The position numbers and the translations under genes are program-made. The notes below the pieces were generated by a model. That model ran no database searches and was not told where the DNA came from. It was given only the letters and a program-made list of their open reading frames with translations. From UMGS1590 sp963558655 (GTDB taxonomy: Bacteria > Bacillota > Peptococcia > Peptococcales > Peptococcaceae): 64,000 nt of DNA. Of the stretch, positions 58,807 through 64,000 are shown piece after piece (positions within the stretch are counted from its first letter, which is position 1; every line of letters begins with the position of its first letter). The stretch lies in the NCBI GenBank assembly GCA_963558655.1, contig CAUWHJ010000007.1:43258-107257 (forward strand), in the 5' to 3' direction.

Positions 58807-60327
58807 TTACTTCTTGCTGTAATCTTTTGGTGCAGTGGAAGCAATTTCTTCTGCGGTGTAATTACCGTCAGCGCCGGTCAGGGTAGGCAGACCTTTTTCA
58901 ATATTTGCAAAGTAACGTTTGGTTTCTCTGATAACAACGCCAGAGAGGAAGAAGAGACCGATCAAGTTAGGCAATGCCATGAGACCGTTGAACGTATCGG
59001 AAACGTTCCAGATGGTCTGCAAACCACCGATGCAGCCTACATAAACGATGATAACATAGAGAACACGATAAGCGATGGTCAAACCACGACGCGTGCTGCT
59101 GCTTGCTTTGCGGAACAGGAAGTTCAGCGAAGTTTCACCATAGAAGCTCCAACCGAGAAGAGTAGACAGAGCGAACATGATGATACCGAGCGTAACAACG
59201 ATAGAACCGAGGTTGAACCAAGGCAGCGCCAAGTTGAAGCAAGCCAGAGACAGAGGAGCCCCGTCAAGACCGGACTGCCACATTGGAGTGCCGTTGACAT
59301 CGAAAGAAGTCAGAATAACCAGAGCGGTCAGCGTGCAGATCAGGAAGGATACGGTAAATACTTCAAAGATACCCCAGAGACCTTGTTCAACAGGGTCTTT
59401 GGTGGAAGAAGATGCGTGTGCGATAGGAGCAGAACCAAGACCAGCTTCGTTTGCGAATACGCCGCGCGCAATACCATATTTAATAGCCTGACCGATGGCA
59501 ATACCCATAGCACCGCCACCAACAGCTTCAGGATTGAAAGCACCAATAAAGATGCTGGAAATAGCATGAGGAATTTCGCCAATGTTGATGATCAAAGCGA
59601 TAAGTGCAAAAACGAGATAGAACACTGCCATGAAAGGCACGAGTTTTTCAGTAACTTTTGCAATACCGTTGATACCACCAACGATAACGAGACCAACAAC
59701 GATAGCAAGAACAACACCAGTAATCTGTACAGGGATACCAAAGGTGTCATTCAAAGAGCTGGCAATGGAGTTCGCCTGAGTCAGGTTCCCGATACCGAAG
59801 CAAGCGATGGCTGCGAAGAGCGCAAAGCACACAGCCAGGAATCTACCCAATGTCCCTTGCCAACCAGGACGGCTGCCAAGACCATTCTTGAGGTAGTACA
59901 TAGGACCGCCGGTATACATACCAGCTTCGTTCTTTTCACGATATTTCAGTGCCAGGGTAATTTCAGAGTACTTGGTCATCATACCACCGGCAGCAGCGAT
60001 CCACATCCAGAAGATAGCCCCTGGGCCCCCCATAACGATAGCGGTCGCAATACCTACGATGTTACCGGTACCGATGGTGGACGCCAGTGCAGTTGCCATT
60101 GCCTGGAAAGGGGTGATGTTGTTACCATCTTTTTCCTTAGAACCGCCTTTCAGCGAATTCCCTAAGGTACGTTTGAAGACAAAGCCCAGTTTTCTAAACT
60201 GCAAACCTTTGCTCCAGAAGGTCATGAGGTAGCCGAAGCCGACCAATAAAGCCAGCATGATTGGCCCCCATACAAAGCCATTCAGCGAACGCTCAATGCC
60301 CTCAGGGCCTAACAGAATGTCATACAT
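58807..60327 (-). CDS. Alanine/glycine:cation symporter
   Basis: A 506-residue AgcS-family transporter with about eleven membrane segments. Family signatures: NGFVWGPIMLALLVGFGYLMTFWSKGLQ, NNITPFQAMATALASTIGTGNIVGIATAIVMGGPGAIFWMWIAA, ANEAGLGSAPIAHASSSTKDPVEQGLWGIFEVF. It imports alanine or glycine with Na+. Lying directly upstream of the gcv operon in the same direction, it is probably a glycine importer for this pathway. GGAGGAG precedes the ATG. It has a ~205-base structured leader. Confidence 0.93.
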   Translation of the reverse strand: MYDILLGPEGIERSLNGFVWGPIMLALLVGFGYLMTFWSKGLQFRKLGFVFKRTLGNSLKGGSKEKDGNNITPFQAMATALASTIGTGNIVGIATAIVMGGPGAIFWMWIAAAGGMMTKYSEITLALKYREKNEAGMYTGGPMYYLKNGLGSRPGWQGTLGRFLAVCFALFAAIACFGIGNLTQANSIASSLNDTFGIPVQITGVVLAIVVGLVIVGGINGIAKVTEKLVPFMAVFYLVFALIALIINIGEIPHAISSIFIGAFNPEAVGGGAMGIAIGQAIKYGIARGVFANEAGLGSAPIAHASSSTKDPVEQGLWGIFEVFTVSFLICTLTALVILTSFDVNGTPMWQSGLDGAPLSLACFNLALPWFNLGSIVVTLGIIMFALSTLLGWSFYGETSLNFLFRKASSSTRRGLTIAYRVLYVIIVYVGCIGGLQTIWNVSDTFNGLMALPNLIGLFFLSGVVIRETKRYFANIEKGLPTLTGADGNYTAEEIASTAPKDYSKK

Positions 60328-60533
60328 AATTTCTCCTCCAATCTTTTTTACACACTGTCTCAGCTAGATACACCTTCGACAAAACATCTTCTCCATTGTC
60401 CCCGGTAAGATGTTTCGCCACGAACGATTCTTTCAACCCGTTCACGGAAAATGATAGCTATGATTGCGATTATGAACAGGAGCTGTCTGTCACATCATAA
60501 TAATCAGTGTTGAACAAGTTTTCTGAATCTTGG
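60328..60533 (-). promoter_or_regulatory. Long structured 5' leader of the symporter gene, unknown class
   Basis: From the probable start near 60533 to the ATG there are ~205 non-coding bases. On the minus strand ACACTG at the start can pair with CAGTGT near the end, and AGCT with AGCT inside it; AAACATCTT pairs with AAGATGTTT around GACAATGGAG. This closed, multi-arm layout near the ribosome site suggests a regulatory RNA. It lacks the conserved cores of the glycine riboswitch that I know, so no class is assigned. Confidence 0.45.
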
Positions 60534-60544
60534 TATAACACTAT

Positions 60545-60573
60545 ATTGCCAAAAGAATGCAGCAATGTCAAGT
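60545..60573 (-). promoter_or_regulatory. Promoter of the symporter gene
   Basis: On the minus strand TTGACA and CAATAT are 17 bases apart (boxes near 60573 and 60545), ~215 bases before the ATG. Confidence 0.6.
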
Positions 60574-60574
60574 C

Positions 60575-60900
60575 TCTCTAAACGCACAAACGTCCGCTCA
60601 TTACGGACTCGTGTATGCAAAACGTGGATATGTAAAAAACATTCGCACAATAAAGTTTGTGCAATTTGTAACAAAGCCTTCACAGAGCGGTTTCCACGAA
60701 TCCCCTTCATGTTTTCGGAATAAAGATTGATTATTTTTTCTGTCATTTTACGTCTGTTGATAAAAGCATCAGTGTTTCTTATGTTTTACATGACAGTAAA
60801 AAAATCAGAGAATTATATAAGAAAAAGATAATGAATTGTGTGTATTTAATTGCACACACTCTATCAATCGTGACACCTATTATCCCTTAAGGATACATAA
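60575..60900. other. AT-rich intergenic region, nothing identified
   Basis: No gene with a ribosome site is seen. An 80-codon minus-strand open frame (60504-60746) overlaps the symporter promoter and looks fortuitous. A weak hairpin GTGTGT/ACACAC lies at about 60838-60860. Confidence 0.6.
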
Positions 60901-60904
60901 AAGC

Positions 60905-60945
60905 ACAAAAAAACTGCCCTCGCTCCAACCACGAGGACAGTTTGC
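60905..60945 (-). terminator. Intrinsic terminator of the downstream CBS gene
   Basis: AAACTGCCCTCG and CGAGGACAGTTT pair (one mismatch); on the minus strand TTTTTTTG follows. Confidence 0.9.
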
Positions 60946-60979
60946 ATCACCTTGACGCTATTGTTAAAAACCTAATGCG

Positions 60980-61477
60980 TTACTGTTGACCTGCACGCAC
61001 ACTTGCGTAATTTTCAAAGAACTTTTTAATCAGCATATTGCGGCTCACCATGCCAACCAACACACCATCAGACACCACAGGCATATTTTTCAGCCGTTTG
61101 CGATCCATGTACTGTGCCACTTCACGCAGGTTTTCGCTGGCTTCTGCTGAACGCACGTTGCGCGTTGCACAAGCCAACACGCTCTCATCACTCACAATTT
61201 CAGCAGCTTTTTCGAGCGCCTCAACGTCCATATCAGACCAATGTTTGAAGAAAACAATGCCCTGAGCACCGGCTCGATAAAGGATATAATGGATAATATC
61301 CCCGTCTGACAAATACGCCACCACGTGTTTGTCATCGTCCACCACTGGGAAACCGCCCACACGATAACGGGAAAAAGCCTGCACCGCTTCACCAAGGGTG
61401 CTATCCTCATGCAGATACTTCACATCATCAACCATAATGTCACGAATTGTCATATCCTGCAAACTATTTTCAGCCAT
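60980..61477 (-). CDS. CBS-domain pair protein (second of two)
   Basis: A 165-residue protein made of two CBS motifs (TIRDIMVDDVKYLHEDSTLGEAVQAFSRYRVGGFPVVDDDKHVVAYLSDGDIIHYI and ATRNVRSAEASENLREVAQYMDRKRLKNMPVVSDGVLVGMVSRNMLIKKF) with an intervening helical insert. Such stand-alone Bateman modules bind adenine nucleotides. It is a paralogue of the next gene upstream, with a terminator between. Partner unknown. Confidence 0.92.
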   Translation of the reverse strand: MAENSLQDMTIRDIMVDDVKYLHEDSTLGEAVQAFSRYRVGGFPVVDDDKHVVAYLSDGDIIHYILYRAGAQGIVFFKHWSDMDVEALEKAAEIVSDESVLACATRNVRSAEASENLREVAQYMDRKRLKNMPVVSDGVLVGMVSRNMLIKKFFENYASVRAGQQ

Positions 61478-61504
61478 TATAAACCCTCCTTCTGTATAAA
61501 CCTA

Positions 61505-61541
61505 TGGCAAAACATCCCCATCCTAATGGGAGGGGATGTTG
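61505..61541 (-). terminator. Intrinsic terminator between the CBS genes
   Basis: AACATCCCC and GGGGATGTT pair on the minus strand, followed by TTTGCC; a modest T-run allows readthrough into the next CBS gene. Confidence 0.7.
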
Positions 61542-61580
61542 CAGCAAGGTGTCAACTCAGTGTCCATGTAACAAGCTCAA

Positions 61581-62093
61581 TTAAAAATCATCGTCCTGAC
61601 TGCCTTCAACGCATTCAGCATCTGGGTTAGCAAGATAATCCTTGAAGAGACCATTGATAATATCATTACGGGTAATAATACCAACAAATTTTCCTTCATC
61701 AAGCACAGGAACGTGTTTCAAATGTTTCTTCTGAATCAGCTGCGATACGCTACGTACAGTGTCGGTCGATTCAACGGTGATGACATTATGAGAAGCAGCA
61801 CCATAAGCCCCATCATTCACGCAGGCTTTCAGATAAGAACCAAAGCAGTCTACCTGATACCATGCTCTGATGTTGTAATACTGGTTGTTGCGACGACGAA
61901 CGTTACGCACAACATAGTCCACAATATCGCCATCAGACAAAAATGCGGTTAAACGTCCATTATCATCAACGAGTGGCAGGCAGCCTACTTTCTTTTCAGC
62001 AAACACTTCAACCGCTTGCCCAATGGTTGCTTTTTCATTAAGGGTGATTGGGTTTTTAATCATTACGTCTCTTACAAGTACAGCCATTTTCAA
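61581..62093 (-). CDS. CBS-domain pair protein (first of two)
   Basis: A 170-residue Bateman module: VLVRDVMIKNPITLNEKATIGQAVEVFAEKKVGCLPLVDDNGRLTAFLSDGDIVDYVVRNVRRRNNQ and ITVESTDTVRSVSQLIQKKHLKHVPVLDEGKFVGIITRNDIINGLF. The 40-residue insert between the motifs (YYNIRAWYQVDCFGSYLKACV) also occurs in its paralogue, marking a shared subfamily. It has its own promoter and AGGAGG site. Confidence 0.92.
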   Translation of the reverse strand: MKMAVLVRDVMIKNPITLNEKATIGQAVEVFAEKKVGCLPLVDDNGRLTAFLSDGDIVDYVVRNVRRRNNQYYNIRAWYQVDCFGSYLKACVNDGAYGAASHNVITVESTDTVRSVSQLIQKKHLKHVPVLDEGKFVGIITRNDIINGLFKDYLANPDAECVEGSQDDDF

Positions 62094-62178
62094 TTCCTCC
62101 TAAGTGTCGGGTCATCTATGATTAGGTCACTAATACTGCATATTCGCATATTATTTACCACTTATTTTTTACAATTAT

Positions 62179-62207
62179 AGTATAACACAGCACATACGGT
62201 CTGTCTA
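62179..62207 (-). promoter_or_regulatory. Promoter of the CBS genes
   Basis: On the minus strand TAGACA (62207-62202) and TATACT (62184-62179) are 17 bases apart; a TATAAT overlaps just downstream. Confidence 0.75.
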
Positions 62208-62285
62208 GAGATTTGATAAATATTGTTTATGTTTTCCATCTCGTATTTTATTGTAAGAGAAGTCACGTTTCAATACTCAGGTGCA

Positions 62286-63563
62286 TCAATGCAGCCAAGC
62301 CAAGGCTTCCTGCCAGTTCATAAACGCTACATCAGCCGTTTTAACCATCTGCCACCATTCCTTTTCGCTGTGGTGTTCATCATAAATGGCAGCAATTTTA
62401 AGTCCAGCACCTTTGGCGCCAAACACGCCTTCCACACCGTCATTGAACGCCCAAATCTGCTTGCTGTCCACACCCAACATCGCTGCACCCAGCGTAAAGA
62501 GTGCGGAATCACCACCAGCCAGGCGCTTTTCCCAGCCGCTTGCCACACCGGCAATCTGAGCGGCAATGCCCGCATGGTCAAATAAGGTACGGCACACTTC
62601 CGCATCATGAATACTCGTTGCTACCACCGGTAAACGGCGTTCAGCAGCGCGTGTCAAAAACGCTTTCACACCTGCTTTTGCTTCGCCTTCCGTGTGATAA
62701 TACCACTCCAGCTCCGCTTCTAATTCATCCACAACCTGACCAACACCAAAAGTACCGGAATAGTTATGTTTCACATATCCGATGCTCTCAGGAAGCGTCT
62801 TATCGGCCAAAATTTGCGCCAAATCGCCGCCCGGACGATAGCCATGGTCCCGTAGGTATCCCGGCACCAAATCCTGGTAAAATGCGAGCGTATCCGTAAG
62901 AGTGCCGTCCACATCAGCCAAAATCCCTGCCATCTGTGGATCGCCATGAACGATCACGTCCATCTTACGGGCCAAACGCTGCGTCACCAACGCGGGCTTG
63001 GCATAGCCGTACAACGCACTAATCACCGCCGCACCTGCCACACCAGTGCCGGCGAGAATAGCAGCATTATCCTCGTTGATGCCACCAATCGCCACCACCG
63101 GTACGTTGACCTCGGCACAGATTTCTTTCAACGTCTCACGACTCGTTAGGGACGAATCCTTGCTAACACTTGGAAAAATAGCGCCTACGCCCAAATAATC
63201 GGCACCATCAGCCTGCGCCTTCTTCGCTTGCGCCAAAGTCTTTGCCGTCACGCCAACAATCTTATCCGGCCCCAACTGCGCGCGTGCATTGGCGGCAGCC
63301 ATATCCTCCTGCCCCACGTGCACACCATCAGCGCCCACCTCGAGCGCAAAATCCACGTCATCATTGACAATGAATGGTACACCATAGGAACGGCACAAAG
63401 CCATCAGCGCCGGCACATCGGCTCTTGCCAGCTTCTTCTTATCACGATACTGCAACATCGTCACGCCGGCTTGAAGCATCTCCTCTGTGCGTGACAGCAA
63501 TTCATCACCCTGCAAATGATCGCAATCTGTAATTGCATACAACAAAAGCGCATTCTTATCCAT
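62286..63563 (-). CDS. thiE: Thiamine-phosphate synthase fused to a HAD phosphatase domain
   Basis: A 425-residue fusion. Residues 1-~203 are a complete ThiE barrel: LYAITDCDHLQ, VTMLQYRDKKKLARADV, VPFIVNDDVDFALEVGADGVHVGQEDM, GVTAKTLAQAKKA, DYLGVGAIFPSVSKDSS, VPVVAIGGINEDNAA. It joins HMP-PP and a thiazole phosphate to thiamine monophosphate. Residues ~212-425 are a HAD hydrolase with D217/D219 in ILADVDGTLTDT, the motif II region VVATSIHDAEV and the acidic motif IWAFNDGVEGVFGAKGAG. The HAD part may hydrolyse thiamine monophosphate. The ATG at 63563 has GGAGG twelve bases upstream and AGGTG closer. Confidence 0.9.
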   Translation of the reverse strand: MDKNALLLYAITDCDHLQGDELLSRTEEMLQAGVTMLQYRDKKKLARADVPALMALCRSYGVPFIVNDDVDFALEVGADGVHVGQEDMAAANARAQLGPDKIVGVTAKTLAQAKKAQADGADYLGVGAIFPSVSKDSSLTSRETLKEICAEVNVPVVAIGGINEDNAAILAGTGVAGAAVISALYGYAKPALVTQRLARKMDVIVHGDPQMAGILADVDGTLTDTLAFYQDLVPGYLRDHGYRPGGDLAQILADKTLPESIGYVKHNYSGTFGVGQVVDELEAELEWYYHTEGEAKAGVKAFLTRAAERRLPVVATSIHDAEVCRTLFDHAGIAAQIAGVASGWEKRLAGGDSALFTLGAAMLGVDSKQIWAFNDGVEGVFGAKGAGLKIAAIYDEHHSEKEWWQMVKTADVAFMNWQEALAWLH

Positions 63564-63756
63564 AGCACCTATCAACCTCCACTATAATTCATTTTGTCTT
63601 TCTGCCATCATAGCACAGAATGACCACAAGGAGAACCGCCTAAGCCAGACTTTTCGCTTCTTCACTTTCACAAATATCCGGAAGCCATCGCCTTCTTCCA
63701 TTTCTCAACCATACAAGCCGCACAAAAAGTTATTATGAAAGAACGTTCTGCACATA

Positions 63757-63789
63757 AAAACAGAGAAACGGTATGCAGCCGTTTCCCTA
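63757..63789 (-). terminator. Second hairpin downstream of the tRNA genes
   Basis: On the minus strand GAAACGG and CCGTTTC pair, followed by TCTGTTTTTAT. It backs up the stronger terminator just upstream of it. Confidence 0.6.
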
Positions 63790-63802
63790 AATAGAAATAC
63801 AT

Positions 63803-63836
63803 ATAAAAAAACGCCATTCACGAAGAATGGCGTTTT
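63803..63836 (-). terminator. Intrinsic terminator of the tRNA operon
   Basis: On the minus strand ACGCCATTC and GAATGGCGT pair around a five-base loop, followed by T7. It starts right after tRNA-Trp. Confidence 0.92.
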
Positions 63837-63838
63837 CC

Positions 63839-63911
63839 CAGGGGCACTAGGATTCGAACCCAGGACCTGCGGTTTTGGAGACCGATATTCTACCAGCTGA
63901 ACTATACCCCT
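63839..63911 (-). tRNA. tRNA-Trp (anticodon CCA)
   Basis: A 73-base cloverleaf on the minus strand: acceptor arms AGGGGTA / TGCCCCT with discriminator G, D-arm GTTCAGCTGGTAGAAT, anticodon loop CTCCAAA, and T-loop GGTTCGAATCC. The 3' CCA is not encoded (GGA follows), so it must be added enzymatically. Confidence 0.96.
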
Positions 63912-63949
63912 ATACAAAGGACAAGGCCACAACGGACCTTGTCCGAAGG

Positions 63950-64000
63950 CTCCCCGAACTGGGCTCGAACCAGTGACATCATGATTAACAGTCATGCGCT
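63950..64000 (-). tRNA. tRNA-Asn (anticodon GTT), 5' end outside window
   Basis: The 3' 51 bases of a tRNA on the minus strand: anticodon arm with loop CTGTTAA, variable loop, T-arm CACTGGTTCGAGCCCAGTT (GTTCGAGCC T-loop), and acceptor arm TCGGGGA with discriminator G. No encoded CCA. It precedes tRNA-Trp by 38 bases in the same transcript. Confidence 0.93.

Noticed and set aside
57495..60545. Glycine riboswitch before gcvT or the symporter
   Set aside because: I read both 5' regions and did not find the paired-aptamer cores; only an unassigned leader precedes the symporter.
60504..60746. 80-codon minus-strand open frame upstream of the symporter
   Set aside because: It overlaps the symporter promoter and leader, lacks a ribosome site, and has no domain.

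Overview
The window looks like chromosome of a low-to-medium GC anaerobic Bacillota (Clostridia-like). Pointers are S-layer-homology domains, LCP and WecG/TagA envelope enzymes, rubredoxin, a superoxide-reductase domain, a glycine-cleavage/formyl-THF block, strong AGGAGG ribosome sites with frequent TTG/GTG starts, and intrinsic terminators after most transcription units. I cannot name the genus from the sequence. Most genes are housekeeping; the accessory content is spread between them.

Layout. 1-9.2 kb: a partial membrane protein (DUF5693-like), an Rrf2 regulator, cysS-cysE-exoA, bioD, a thioredoxin, trmB, a 53-residue rubredoxin and two tandem MgtC/SapB proteins. 9.2-14.7 kb: LysR-trkA-trkH for potassium uptake, a small transposable-element relic inside duplicated terminator hairpins, and an AT-richer cassette (XRE regulator, small membrane protein, DUF3267 zincin). 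14.8-19.5 kb: a Na/phosphate cotransporter behind a Pho-box-like array, WecG/TagA, an LCP protein and an orphan prepilin. 19.5-26.6 kb: a small-RNA candidate, a response regulator/ABC transporter/histidine kinase module with an operator array, small enzymes, and a yjdF riboswitch with yjdF.

26.7-36.2 kb is the most interesting part: a GtrII-like membrane protein, an XRE-superoxide reductase fusion, a tyrosine recombinase, and a 1925-residue secreted surface protein (C-type-lectin-like domain, Gly/Asn-rich repeats, three SLH domains). Between the recombinase and the surface protein lies a 251-bp segment bounded by perfect 19-bp inverted repeats. It carries a promoter that points away from the surface gene, plus a terminator. 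This reads as a phase-variable invertible promoter captured in the OFF orientation.

36.3-48.3 kb: an ArsC/Spx-like protein, two tandem paralogous polytopic membrane proteins with a decaprenyl-phosphate phosphoribosyltransferase-like UbiA protein (a candidate envelope glycan locus), DUF1847, two exported or anchored proteins, a MATE transporter behind an attenuator-like leader, a complete type I toxin-antitoxin locus (27-residue toxin and antisense RNA), and a GrpB-cytidine deaminase fusion.

48.4-60.3 kb, all on the minus strand: AgcS symporter, gcvT, gcvH, gcvPA, gcvPB, lplA, lpd, fhs, fchA and folD. Together these import glycine, cleave it, and pass the C1 unit through methenyl- and formyl-THF to formate with possible ATP gain. 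60.9-64 kb: two CBS-pair proteins, a ThiE-HAD fusion, tRNA-Trp and a partial tRNA-Asn.
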